64,000 bases of DNA, taken from contig JACDQD010000002.1 of NCBI GenBank assembly GCA_019843655.1, positions 1,374,585 through 1,438,584 of the forward strand, read 5' to 3'. This document shows positions 38,186 to 49,740 of this stretch, piece by piece (within the stretch, counting starts at the first letter, position 1; each line of letters opens with the position of its first letter). The notes below the pieces were generated by a model, which saw nothing but the letters and a program-made list of their open reading frames with translations, searched no databases and was not told where the DNA came from. Source of the DNA: Lethocerus indicus (lineage: Eukaryota; Arthropoda; Insecta; Hemiptera; Belostomatidae). Both the position numbers and the translations under genes were made by a program.

Positions 38186-39351
38186 ATAGGTTAGGTTTAA
38201 TTGAAACTGTTCCTAGTTTGGCATTCAGTTGCACCACTGAACGGCAGAGTCAGGTAACCCGGGGTTGGGGAGTGGTTAGGGGTTTGCACCCCGGTAATAC
38301 CCTCAAGGTTACAAAATCCCTCCTCCCCAACTCTGCTATATATTGAGAACTTAATTCCAATGTTAAACTCCACCCCTCCCCGCCGTTCAAAACTTTCCTT
38401 ATGGCTATTATCAGCACTAAGACCAACATTTGAGTTACCGATCCAAATATCGGACGAATTTTACAATTCCCCGACTGGTTTTCACGGCGTTTTCTTTGGG
38501 AATCGTGAGATTTATTTTTTTCCGGTTTTCCGACTCGAGGAAGTGTACTTTCGAATCGATTAAGGGGGGGGGGGATATTCTTAATTTTCCGCGTCCTCTT
38601 TCGTTCCCGAATAAGAGCATCATATCCCCCTCCCCCCTGTACGGCGAAGTACGGCCCCATATCGTCCGTTTATTACTCTTTATGGTAAAACGCTAGTCAG
38701 TTTCCAAACGGCAGAATCGATGTTTTCGAACATTGAAGTTTTATTTAATGTCAATAATCTCGCTAGTAGAAAAAAGAGTTACTTTTGAACCTACCGAACT
38801 TAAGGAATATACACAATTCATTCAGAATTTTTTTAACCCTGATGTGTTATACCGCCCACACTCTCCACAGAGTGGTACAAAAACGACAAATGTTTCTAAT
38901 GTAAGAATCCCCAATCGTGTAATGATTAAACCTACCCAACCATCTACAAAATGAATGAACTATAGTTGATATCAACCAAACTTAGGTAGATATTTGGTCG
39001 CTAAGAGAAATTGGGCCCGAATACGGCGATTCAGATACTAACCAGCGCGACTGAGTATTGCACTTGGATCTGTTAGTATTCTACGCCTGTTATAATTAAT
39101 TTTCTGAACTGTATTATAACAATTAATCGTATGTTTGGTTGGAATAAAAAAAAAACAGATTTCCCTAATTCGGCCCGCGCGTATTCCGCCTGTTTTGTAT
39201 ATTGTCTGTATGTGACCCGGTCTCATTCGGACCTCTCGGCAGGGGCCCCGGGAGCCGACCACTCGTAGATATTGGCAATTTTGGGACCGGGACCGAAATA
39301 GCGGCAATATCTGGAGGGCGAATATCGGTTAATTAAAGCCCTAGGCGGGTA

Positions 39352-39373
39352 AGAGAGAGAGAGAGAGAGAGAG
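39352..39373. repeat. (GA)11 microsatellite
   Basis: A GA run followed by an impure purine extension (GGAGAGAAGAG). Confidence 0.93.
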
Positions 39374-39445
39374 GAGAGAAGAGCAAGCGAAGCATGGGCA
39401 ACTGCTTTTCAGAAGCCATTTGTGGTGTGGGGATGGCTTCAACCT

Positions 39446-39468
39446 ACACACACACACACACACACACA
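39446..39468. repeat. (AC)11 microsatellite
   Basis: An AC run of about 23 bp, 70 bp downstream of the GA run. Confidence 0.95.
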
Positions 39469-39900
39469 GGCGCGCTAACACTAAAGCCAAGCGCGGCACA
39501 TTATATTGTAGAACCTATAATAATGACTCGGGATAATAACAGGCGAGATAATCTAAGAACGCCCCCCCCCCCTCCCGCTAGCTCAGCGCGTCCGCTCCAT
39601 ACCGAATTTCATATCGTGAAATTAGCCAGATATCGGTCAAGTGGCGGCACAAATGTTCCATTCACTATATATTTCCCCACCGGTCGACACAACGACTGCT
39701 GAACATCTTAAAAACATACAAGCCGGCTGGACATCACTATAATTAACAAGATAAAATGATCGGCCCGAATATTATGCCCCCAATTTCTGTGGTTTCTATA
39801 TTTTATTAATTTCATCATTCGACGAAACAGCGGATCTTCAAGAAACTGTAGTGGGGGAATTTAAATTTTGTATTTTAAACTTTTTGCGTCAAAAACTATG

Positions 39901-40235
39901 TATGTTGAGGTCATGCTGGATTGTGCGGTTAGAAACATACCGGGGATGGAGCGAAGGACTTTTGATTGAAATCTCCGGATCTCCGGAACTCCATAGCTCT
40001 ATACCGTATGTCCATGTCGGTTCGAGTATCGCTTTGAATATTGTCAGTTTGTTACTTAAGGTCAATTTCGATGTCCGTTTTAGTAATGGCCTTAAGAGTC
40101 CAAATTTTCTGTTCAAGTCGATTCTTTTGAGTCGGGTATGGGAGTCGTTTGTCCAGGTGGAGCCCAAGATAGCGAATCTGCAGTTTGGGAGTGGGGGATT
40201 GGGTATGCCATTGTATAAGAATGGTACATACATTA
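39901..40235 (-). mobile_element. Jockey-like LINE copy e (most 5' extent of the family)
   Basis: The minus strand reads NGIPNPPLPNCRFAILG (with the frame slipping where a functional copy would likely read VRYLGLHLDK), then KRIDLNRKFGLLRPLLKRTS, KLTLSNKLTIFKAILEPTWT, YGIELWSSGDPEIS, and a frameshifted YVSNRTIQHDLNIH. The YLG-type motif lies at the C-terminal end of the reverse-transcriptase domain in the Jockey group, so this copy reaches furthest toward the catalytic domain. It lacks the 3' part of the element entirely. No target duplication was recognised. Confidence 0.83.
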
Positions 40236-41951
40236 AAAAAAAGAGATTACTTTTTTTATTTACTCTGTTCGGCGTCAGCCTGTTTCTTAGAATAAAGTAG
40301 CGCGTTGGGAGGTTTCTCGTGTTGAATATATTCAACACTGGACAAGGAATATGGTAGAAGGGAGATTTATGAGGTGTGATAGAGGGCCTGGGGACTGGGG
40401 TGAACAAAGGGCCGTGAAGTGAACAAGGGCGATACAAACGCGGCCGAGGGTCAAAAGGACGAGCCCTCGATACGGGGGGGGACCAGTTTTTTGACTTTTT
40501 GCCCCCTCAACTGAGCCCGGAGCGCCAATTTCTGAGCGGACAGTTGTATCTCTGACCCGCCTCAAGGACGGCCATGAAAGGGATGAAGCCAACTGATAAA
40601 GTCCCGAATAACTGTCACGTGCAAAGTGGAAACTGTTCAATATATCAACCTGCGAAATAGAATATTGAAATGTACAGGGTAGACAGTAAAACTGGGGCGT
40701 AAATGGGGGGTTTTTAATTTTAGAGTTTAGGCTGCTAAACTATTTTTATTCCATCATAAAATTTCCCCCAATTTGGAAGAATCCGACTTAGGTCACTCAC
40801 CAATACGAGTCAGCTATTATCTACTCAGGTAAAAATCCGATGTTAATAAAAATTATTTTTAATTGACAAAAGTAACAGTCCTAATATTATTAGGAATTTG
40901 AGTGTTGAGAATGTTGTTTGCGATTTATCCATAAATTAAGAAAATCATAAAATTCTGCCATTGTTGGGGCGTACCGGAGTAGGGTAAGTGTCTATTGTTA
41001 AAAGTTATGTAACGAATAAAAAATTACTGGTGAAATAGTGAAACATAACTAATGCATACAAGATACCAACAATGACAATTAATTTATTGCCAAATGTAGG
41101 ATTCTTTATTAGAATAGTAAAAAATCGTTAACACGTTTCCCCAATATGAAAATCTCATATTTAAAAATTATAAATAGACTATTATTCCAAATTTGAAGAT
41201 TTGTTTGTATTGTTAGGGCGAAAATCGAGAGGGTTTCGACTTGGACAACTCCCGGTGAACGGAACAACGATAGGGCGGCCCTCGGCTGGCCGTGTTGCCG
41301 CCCCTATTTGCTAACAATTAAAGGTTTAATTGGCGGGTGATTTGAATTTAATTATCCGCTAAATGAACTTGAATTGTTAATATTGACAAGTACACTGCGG
41401 CTCTTCACACTGCCTACCTCTCTCCTTTCCACCCCGCACCACCCCCACACAGTGACCGCCAGTTCGGTAGCCAGTTAACCGTGAAACGCCCGGCCAACAG
41501 TTAGCCTGGCGTTATTTACATTAATTACCACAGGCGCCGAGTGAACGCCCCGTGTATGGAAAAAGATATTCGGGCGGAATTTATGACCACTCAATATGAA
41601 CTGCGCCGCCGGAGTGTCGAATTTACCAAATCCAAGATCAAAACTGACCGTTATGGCTACCGTCTTTGAAATGTGAAAAATACTGACAGGAGGAGAAAGC
41701 ATTACAACAGGATATTGTTCCCAGTAAGACGGCAACAAACAAGTCTTAATCCCGAGAGGATTAACGACACCTCACCTACAGGTAAACAGAAGACCCCCAA
41801 GTCGATGTACTCTTCAGTAGGACCCGGAGATATAAACCGGTAGGAGTTCCGAAAGGTCCCAGTTCAAATTGTTTCATAAACCAGGAACTGTAATATTAGT
41901 AATGTTGTTAGTCCACTCATTTTACATTATTTTTTCTATCTGGAAAAAGTC
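40236..41951. other. Non-coding stretch, nothing recognised
   Basis: AT-rich. Frames at 40332-40640 and 41475-41738 (both minus) show no recognisable domain. Confidence 0.55.
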
Positions 41952-42319
41952 CTTAAAATTTAATATACCTGTTTTGTGGTCTGCGAGGGGTTGGAGGAAT
42001 ACTGTAGGTTAGTGATGTTTCTGTCTCCTCTCGCTGGTCTGGTCTTTTGCTAGACCGGATTCGGCCGCTCGCCATCTTCAGTAGCGCTGTGTTAGTCACC
42101 GGTGTTGGCAATTTGGATGTTTTTCACTGACAGTGACAGTACTGTTGGAAGTGACAGTGACACAGTGGGCAGTGAGGACGCCCAAAAAACATCCAAAGTG
42201 CTAACAGTGACTAACACAGCGCTGCTGGAGATGGCGAGCTGCCGAAACCGGTCTGGCGGAAGACCAAACCGGCGAGAGGAGACAGAAACATCGCGAACCT
42301 ACAGTATACTTAAAATTTA
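41952..42319 (-). mobile_element. PLE-related foldback element, copy E
   Basis: The body is 41963-42308, flanked by an exact 11-bp repeat CTTAAAATTTA (41952-41962 and 42309-42319). Its sense strand is minus: the tail (AATATACCTGTTTTGTGG on the plus strand) is at the left and the 5' end (GTAGGTTCGCGATGTTTCTG on the minus strand) at the right. The two arms are joined by a short centre without the spacer of copies C and D. The sense motif at 42049-42085 has GAATCC in place of GAAACC. The opposite-strand motif has CTGGAGA in place of CTGAAGA. Both candidate ribozymes therefore look mutated. Confidence 0.86.
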
Positions 42320-42970
42320 CTTAGAAATATCATATCTAATGAAAAATGTTAGGGATACTTTGGCGATATATTTAAATGATACTGAAATGGGAACTGGAGA
42401 TAATTCTGATAAACGTTTCGACGGTTTGGGCTCCGGTGACCCGTAGCCAAGGGGGAGTGGGGGGGGGGTCGCTCCACGGAGCATTAGACACTGAAAGGGA
42501 GAGCGGGAGCAGCTTTGCCAAGAGGTCAGACGACCTCGGCGCGTAAACCACCCCGACATAAGGAGATCCTAACTTCTCCAAAACTCTCAACCCACTGGAC
42601 CACTGGACCCTCCCTTCCCGAGCGACATACTCGTACGCCATTTTATATTAAAAATAGGCCGAGCTACGAGATTCGCTTTCTCTCGTGCTGCACATATTTG
42701 TTTTAAACTGATAAGGAAAATTTTCATTATGAAAGAAATGTTCGTTTCCGCAAGATTGAATTTAAATCATCACCGAGCGTTTGTAGTGGCGCTGGTCATC
42801 CCAAGTACACGAGATGACTCCATGCTTTACCGTCTGAACTATTCTTTAAGAGAAAATCTATTATAAAATAGCTGACTCTAAGGTTTGAATTATTTTCGCC
42901 CAAAAGCAAATACCACGCATTTATAATATAGACTATCGTAGAGTTCCCTGCGATATGATACAAAGTCATT
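42320..42970. other. Non-coding stretch
   Basis: A 651-bp stretch containing a G9-type run (about 42461-42468). Opposite-strand frames at 42317-42641 are shadows without a domain. Confidence 0.5.
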
Positions 42971-43032
42971 GTGCAACTAAATAATTGGGGATTCTTCTCA
43001 TCTTCGGGTGTGTGCACCCTTACGTCGCGCAT
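42971..43032 (-). mobile_element. Fragment of mini-mariner subfamily 3
   Basis: About 62 bp matches, in reverse orientation, the right part of the 35.8-kb element (GCGCGACATAAGGGTGCAAA and the segment up to TTATTTAGTTGC). The matching translated segments read MRDIRVQTPIDENNPQLFSC there and MRDVRVHTPEDEKNPQLFSC here. The outermost terminal repeat and the TA are not preserved. Confidence 0.7.
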
Positions 43033-44371
43033 TTTTTTTTCGGTACTCACGACGAATAGAACATTTCAGAATACTCTATACAGGTTTTGAATTGTTTTCA
43101 ATCTTTAAGCCAACACTGCTCAGCCAACAACTAACTTCGGAATAGTTCCGGGTGGTCGGTACATAACAAGGTACCACTAGTAACTAGTTACTTCACTTGA
43201 AAGTGTGGATCGGTTGAGAAAATGGGACAAGGGGCTGTTATAAAATCAGTGAAGCGCTGGTAGGTATTACCCAGCCGGTATTATTCTAGACTGGGAAGGG
43301 GGTGGGACGACGGCGAATATTGGCGCGAGTGAACTGCTCAATGACTGCTACACTAACTCCGGCCACTGTTAGGCAACGGATGGACTAGGAAGTTGAAGCG
43401 CAACCCCTCACTCCCACCCCCCCCCCCCCACCAACCCCCCGGCACAATCCCCAGGGGCATTGTCCCTATTCGTATTCAAACTCCCGGGAGTTACGGCACT
43501 GCAACTACCCCCTATCCGACCCGCTTCACTTTCGATCGAGCCAAACAGCGCCCATTAAACCGTCCCTGATTTCAACTAACGCAGTCTTAAATAGTGTATT
43601 AAGAATTTGTCTTAAACAGACCGGGCGTTGAACCTCTATTGTATTGAATGGAACGAGGCAAAATACCTGGTGATGAACAGAAATGTGTATTTCTGTCCGT
43701 GTATTGTACAATTCTTGTACCCCAGTCTGTATTGGCATAATTGACAATTGACCTTCCCCTTTTCTAAATTCTATTTTCCCGTAATCAGCCGTTGGCGTAC
43801 CGTAATCAGCCGATTATACATAATGTACCCAAAGCAATGCGCAATGTCCTAACCTTTATTCTAAGTTTTGTACAAATTCGTTACGTTATTTATGCCAAAT
43901 ACGGCATTACGCTAGCAAATTATTATTCCAGTAGCGCGCGTCCAATGTGTATATATATATATTGTAATATATCTGGCAATAATTGCAATATGACGGATGG
44001 CTGTAAGGAAGGAGTGTTGATGGCCGCGGTCCTTATCGGATGACTGAAGGAGACGCATGACTTTCAGGACGGCCCTAGCCAAATGGCCCGTAACGTCATT
44101 TGCAAGCGACGTCGCTCACAGGGCCGGCAACATTCATCATGGCCCGGATTTAGACCGGCAAAGAGTTCTGCCTCCCTTAAATGTCACCACCCCCAACCGC
44201 CCCCACAGCCAACCCTCCCGGCAGACTCAGTAGACTTGGCCGAGCGAAATTCAAACATTACCCGCCGCCAAACCCAAAAATAACAATAATCCCCGGATTA
44301 GGAGTTGATAAAAGCCGATTGAGCGAAGGTGAAACGAAGAAATAATACAACCGACGAACAAAACATCCCAA
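43033..44371. other. Non-coding stretch, nothing recognised
   Basis: Contains a C-run (about 43420-43430) and a short TATA repeat (about 43950-43961). No coding signal was seen. Confidence 0.55.
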
Positions 44372-44486
44372 GGACAATATACAATTGCACGAACGCATGC
44401 ATTTTAATTATCACCCCCGAGTTAATGAAAACACTTCTTCGAATCAAATTTGCAATTTACGTATTAAAGTAGAGCCACTCATTATT
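44372..44486. repeat. Duplicated 115-bp non-coding segment, copy 2
   Basis: Near-identical to 33933-34040, in the same orientation and 10.4 kb away. Homology stops sharply on both sides (flanks AACATCCCAA and AAATCCGGTATAG do not match copy 1). No terminal inverted repeat, poly-A or clear target duplication is present. Confidence 0.85.
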
Positions 44487-47400
44487 AAATCCGGTATAGT
44501 CGTTGGAATTAATTTCTGCAGTGAATCCTAGAAATTTCCTTGGATTGAATTTTATTAATTCAAATGAAGCGTAATTTATGGAACTGTTCGGGTGATTAGC
44601 GACGCTCTCCCTTTTGTTTATTTGTGTATTTGGATTCGAAATAAAGTTGAATAGACAATAAATATAGACGGCCTCTTATTATTAAGACGCGCAGTGATTT
44701 ACAGCTGTCTGCTTTGTATCTGATTCGCGCCGAATTCGGTAAAAGAAAGGAGGGGTAAGAGGGTAAAGGTCCGAAGAAGAACAGACCCTCCCCCCCCCAC
44801 CACCCACCACCAATTGTGAAGTACAAGGGCACTCGGGCAAGAGTTTCCTTCTTTATTCAATCGACCGAAGCAGCAGCTTTTGAAACTTTCCGTTCAGCCC
44901 AAAGCGATGTAGGCGGCAGTTTTTCACCTTCCCCCACTCGGGAAAACTAAGCGCAAGTTGTGCTCCAAGTCCCTTTTGGCGCAGTTATGAAAACACCGAC
45001 GAAGTTGTAACAAATTATCCGGCCGTTATACGATATATATATATAACGCAATATCTGGCGTGTTACATGCCTGGATTTCGGACGTCCGGATACTCCGACC
45101 GACAGACTTCAGTCAGTCCGTCGTTCGTCGCCCCATTGGGGTTCGCCGGGGGCGCTGAGGGCGGATCTGATGCAAATATGTTGCATTAGATGTCGGCCTA
45201 TACCGAGAAGCCCCAGGGATATCCCACAGCCGCTTAGAATCCCGCGGGATGGGAATCCCGAAATGCTGACGTAAGGACGCGGGCTCTGGATTTGAAATAC
45301 CCTAGGCTCTGACCTGTCGGTACAGGACGACGTTAAATATCCGAAATACGACAGCGTATAAACGGCTGAAGGAGGGTTAAAATTAAATTTTTAAAATCGT
45401 GCGCTTAATTGAAAATTTCTTCCCGTAAACCAGTTTTAAATAATTCGCATTAAACAGTCAAGATGTCGAAATGTAGGAACATTATCAACACAACTCAATA
45501 CATTTCAAGACTGCATATTGAGTCAATGCTTAAAAGGGTGTCGATTTTCCTCCTACTACTTCGATCCCGGTTTGCTTTTATCTTCGACGACAATTCTTTT
45601 CCTATTTTATTTATCTGTACGTCGGGAATGTTTCACCCTCTACAGTGCCCGGCAACTTGTTCTACAGAATGTACTATTTATTCAGCGTGGGCCCCATTCT
45701 CGCACCCTACCCCTGTCACGCCCGTCGAGGATTTCGCGTTGTCTACCGAGATTGGGAGAACCCTCTAATCCGCTTGTTCGGCGATAGTGGATTGTCGCGA
45801 GGTAAAATCCCCTTTCGGGTGAATTATCCAGCGGAAAAAGCCGTTTTTTTTTTTAGTTCACTCTCTTTTGTGGTGGGGTTATTCGCCCGTGTAATATTCT
45901 CAATACCAGGTTTCGTAAGAAAGTTCTCAGTGTTCAGACAAAACAACAGGACTAACTCGTCCAAACAAACATTTTTCAATAGTGGAGCTAGGGATGTATA
46001 ATGTATAATTGAGCCGGAAGAGATATCGTGACCGGAGCCGAGGTTTACCGCCCCCTCCACCCGCCCCCCCCCACGTCCCATCGTTTTTTTACCCCATTTA
46101 TATTAAATACCGGTCATTGTGCGGCCTATCAGATAACAGAGACGCGTGCATTATGCAAAGTGCTTTAATTCACGCTAACCCCCAACCACTATCCCCCATT
46201 GTTGCAAATAACTAGTTGCACCCGTCGGGGGCGACTGAGCGTGGGACTCCCATTGATTACCGTCCAAAACAAAGAGACCGAATTAGGCCAAAAAACAACA
46301 GAAACGCTCGGTAATCGCGCAGGGTTTTTTTTGTCCATTAAAATCTATTAAGACATAAATAAACGTTTCGCCAGATAACCGGCGTGATGACGGGAGCGGT
46401 GAACTACGATGAAGAAACGATGCCGAGAAGATTGGTCGTTCGATTACTACTTTTTTTTTTCTATTGAAAAGCACTCTGGAAATGCAATTTAGTGCATGGC
46501 CGAGCTTCTATAAATGCACCTATCTATTTAACATAACCTGATTGATGCCTTATAAGACTTAGTAGGACCTTCGCCAGTCCCAGACTAATTTCAATAATGA
46601 AACGCGTAGGGCATTATAGCGCTTTTTTATGACAGTCGGTCAAACTTATTTTCTGACCCCGGTTTAGGAGCCTTTCTGGATATACACATTTCAAAAAATG
46701 TTTCCGCTTGTGCTTAAATATTTAAAAAGATTTACGGGTTGTCTATTTTGATTCGACGGTAGAACGCTAGAGTGAATATTGTTGAATGAATTGTTCGGGT
46801 CCTAATTCTGAATAAACGTTGAAATACGGATATATTTTCAGCGAATAGAGTCATACTGTACCCCCGGTACTATTAATGAGAGAATGCAGAAATTAAACGT
46901 TCCTATCCCTTAATCAACTTGAAACTCATAACTGAATAAAAATTCTAACTAAATTATACATAATTTGTAAATACGGTTTTGTTATAAATGTGCACGAGAT
47001 ACAGGTCCCTCGAAAATTAAATAAATAGGCACTGGGACTTACATTTAGTTATTTGCAACGGCGGTGTAGTAATATGGAAGTTTGCAGTATTAAAAAAAAA
47101 TTCCCGAGAACATAATTTTCGACCCCCCGCGATCACAAGCGCAATCACACACTTTGCACAGTACTTTACACGCGACTTGGGTTCATTCCACTGTATAATC
47201 GCTGTTTACTTCGGCCACCGGTGAGAGAATACTACCGCGGCCTTTAGAACTGCAACGAGCTTAATATTTCAACTATAAACAAGAGATCCGAGTATAAATT
47301 TCGGATTTGCTTTTCGAACACGGGATTTGCACCTGAAATAATTACAAATAGAGGCGCGGGGATAGGGGCCCGCCCCTATTGTCGGTGCTAAGTAGCGGTC

Positions 47401-47780
47401 CAAAGTTAAGTTGGGTGGATGAAGTTGGGCTTTGTCGTCGGCGGTAGGTAGGGCGCCGGTGGCAGAGTTCAAACAGGGCGCCGATCTACCGAACACAAAC
47501 ACAACCGGGCCGTCGGCGCCAATTAATCCGACTCCGACAAAAGCAATTACGTCCAAGGCAACGTATCGGAAGCGTCAGCGTACGCCCACGCCGAATGTTA
47601 TGCGGGCGCCGAATGTACCGGCAGCCCGGTACACTCACAAACGGTCCCTTTTAAACTTAGAACGAAGGCGTCGGACAATTCACTTGAGCGTTTGTAGCCT
47701 TCAAGTTTCCGATACCGGGCCTATTTGGTTTATAACACTATTTGATCAACGGTACGCATACCGCTTAGGCCCGGTGGTAA
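44487..47780. other. Non-coding stretch, nothing recognised
   Basis: No transposon or gene was recognised. Frames at 45463-46001 (plus, overlapping, up to 118 codons) and 47269-47791 (opposite-strand pair, up to 119 codons) are longer than average. Their translations show no known motif and each is shadowed on another frame. Confidence 0.5.
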
Positions 47781-48243
47781 TATTGAGTTGACAACTAAGT
47801 AATTGCGGAATTCACCAACAAGTGGGGTTGTACATATTTTTAAGTACGTCAACATCTTTACACAGATAAGATTCTTCGATTATTTGGTCCTTTCTGAAAC
47901 ATTCGGTATCAAAATTATATTGACCGGTTGAATTGTGTGTGTGTGTACAAAAAGCTAAAACATGGCGAACCAAAGTGAGCAATTCCGTTCATAAAAAGTT
48001 GTACGCTGTGTACGCTGGTGAAGCCTTAAAAGGACGGCAGTGTCAGTACCGGTTCGCGAACTTCCGGTCGGGGGATTTTTCATTAAAAGACGAGGAGCGC
48101 TCTGGACGTCCAGTGGAAGTCGATGATGACCAAATGAAAGGCCATTATTCATTCGTATCGCCGTAGTTCACCAAGGGACATTGCATCTTAAACGTGCATC
48201 TGTGCAAAGATGTTACCGCAATTACTTAGTTGTCAACCCAATA
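47781..48243 (+). mobile_element. Mariner-derived element, subfamily 2, copy 2
   Basis: The body is 47783-48241 with flanking TA dinucleotides (47781-47782, 48242-48243). The left end is TTGAGTTGACAACTAAGTAA. The right end on the opposite strand is TTGGGTTGACAACTAAGTAA. The left arm continues with GGGGTTGTACATATTTTTAA, GTACGTCAACATC. The right arm is shorter, because the internal deletion removed part of it. It carries a transposase N-terminus in the plus orientation. Confidence 0.9.
47962..48180 (+). pseudogene. Mariner transposase N-terminal remnant (copy 2)
   Basis: Starts at an ATG at 47962 reading MANQSEQFR and hits a stop after ten codons. The downstream frame resumes with KKLYAVYAGEALKGRQCQYR, FANFRSGDFSLKDEERSGRP and VEVDDDQMK, then shifts to match SPRDIA-type sequence. 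This is the paired helix-turn-helix DNA-binding region of a mariner transposase (FRSGDFSLKDEERSGRP is the linker after the second helix-turn-helix). It is about 70 residues out of the roughly 340 of a complete protein. The catalytic domain is deleted. Confidence 0.9.
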
Positions 48244-49200
48244 GATACTTCTTAAAATGATGCCTATAACTGCAGTCAATGCAGTGTTCTAAAGACCATC
48301 ACATTATTTCGTCGACATTTTTACCGGCCTTTATGGACATCGGCCCGGCATCGGACGGTATGTTAAGTCCCTTTGTGGCCTATTTCTGACGTATCGCACA
48401 CCACTCGTTGGAGGCTACCCGTTGTTATAAATTGCCCTCCGACTGAGCGTCCGCTACTCGCTTAATATACGTATTTATTTTCGTTTAAAGGCGCAACAAG
48501 GTGCGGCGGGACTCAAGACCCTGGGAGGGTGGCCTCCCCCCCCCGCCCCGGTCGCCCAACGGAGGAGCGGAACTCCTAAATCGTTTAGCCGTAGGTGGGA
48601 AGGGTGTGTTCCAAATCCCGAATTCAATTTCCCGCAGGCCGGTAGCGCCGGGGTTGGGGGCGGGGGGGGGTGACTGCAGTACGTTACCGGGAAACGGAGA
48701 TCCGGCAGGAACGGAGGAACAAATTCACGGGGAGCCGAGGACTAATGTCTTGGTGGCGCCACGCCCAGATCGTAGCCGGCCGGCGGGCTCACCGCCCTAC
48801 TTTATTTATTTACCCCGTGAAGTGAACAGAATGCCGGGCGGGGGCGGGGCGGGGCACCCTGTAGCCGGCCTATAAATTGGTAACGGGGCGGGCGTTACTA
48901 TAGGGGTGACCATAATGTCAAATTTGGGCCGAATTCGGGATGGCCGCCCTGTCGGCATTCTTCCTCCTCCGGCCTCCTCCGGCCCCGGACAACTTTATTA
49001 TTTAAACGATTTACTCCCGGCACAACGCTGAGCGATAAGTTTTTCTTCGGGTCGATTCATAACTGAATTATTGAAGAGGCTGCTGTCCCTACAACGGGGG
49101 TAGTTCGTCACCGCGATGAACGGATCGTGACAGAAAGATCCCCACTGTTTTAAAAACTTATGACGCCTCCACCAATGCGGACACAAGATATTCGTTATTT
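48244..49200. other. GC-rich non-coding stretch
   Basis: 48500-48880 is clearly richer in G and C, with more CpG, than the surroundings. It holds a 124-codon proline/glycine/arginine-rich frame (48501-48875) without a recognisable domain. It could be a CpG-rich regulatory segment or simply a composition island. No promoter motif was identified. Confidence 0.45.
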
Positions 49201-49740
49201 ATTTTTTTTAAGTTTATTTATTGTTCAATCAACTATATGCCGGTTATAGGTACAATTGCTGCTTGTTTCACTCGATAAAGGCGCCGTCCAGTGATGGTAC
49301 TTTTGACCTGTATCCGGCCTACAGAAAGTTTCTAGGCCGGTGGCGTTTAAGATAATGGATGGGTAGAAGAGGAAAGGGACTGAACTGAAGTGGATTTGGA
49401 TGTGGAGAGAGGCGGGAATGGAATTTAAGGGAGCGTGATTTTGCGACTTCGCCGACTGTCGGGGTATGTTGAGGTCATTATGGATTGTTCGGTTAAGAAA
49501 CATACCCCGGAGGGAGCATTAAGGATGGTACGAAGGACTTTTCACTGGAATGTTTGGACGCGAGCGATGTCGGATTTCTTGGAGGAACCGCATAGTTCTA
49601 TTCCGTATGTCCATATATTGTCAGTTTTGATGTCCTTTTCAAAAGAGGTTTCAACAGTCCTCGGTTCATGTCCTTCCTCAGATACGTATCTACATTGTTT
49701 CCACATTTTATGTCGAAGGTAGAGTCTATAGTTCATGAGA
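49201..49740 (-). mobile_element. Jockey-like LINE copy f with complete 3' end
   Basis: On the minus strand the 3' untranslated end runs through CTTTATCGAGTGAAACAAGC, AATTGTACCTATAACCGG and ATAGTTGATTGAACAATAAA into an A-run (plus-strand T-run at about 49202-49209). This matches copy b and defines the family terminus. The coding part reads GHEPRTVETSFEKDIKTDN, WTYGIELCGSSKKSDIARVQ, a frame break, and FLNRTIHNDLNIPRQSAKS. It is diverged like copy b (both share SFEKDIK-type sequence), which suggests a subfamily distinct from copies a, c, d and e. The 5' limit is approximate. Confidence 0.85.

Larger units (their letters stand above)
37998..39900. other. Non-coding stretch with microsatellites
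   Basis: The microsatellites are listed separately. A frame at 38733-38954 (73 codons, plus) reads a non-repetitive sequence that ends PSTK before a stop, but I recognise no domain in it. No gene is supported. Confidence 0.5.

Noticed and set aside
39889..40437. 182-codon minus-strand frame as a gene
   Set aside because: Its informative part is the LINE reverse-transcriptase tail (copy e). The N-terminal part is unrelated flanking sequence that happens to be open.
47269..47791. Opposing 95- and 119-codon frames beside the 47.8-kb mariner
   Set aside because: Both strands are open over the same bases, composition is GC-rich and no motif was recognised, so there is no basis for choosing either.
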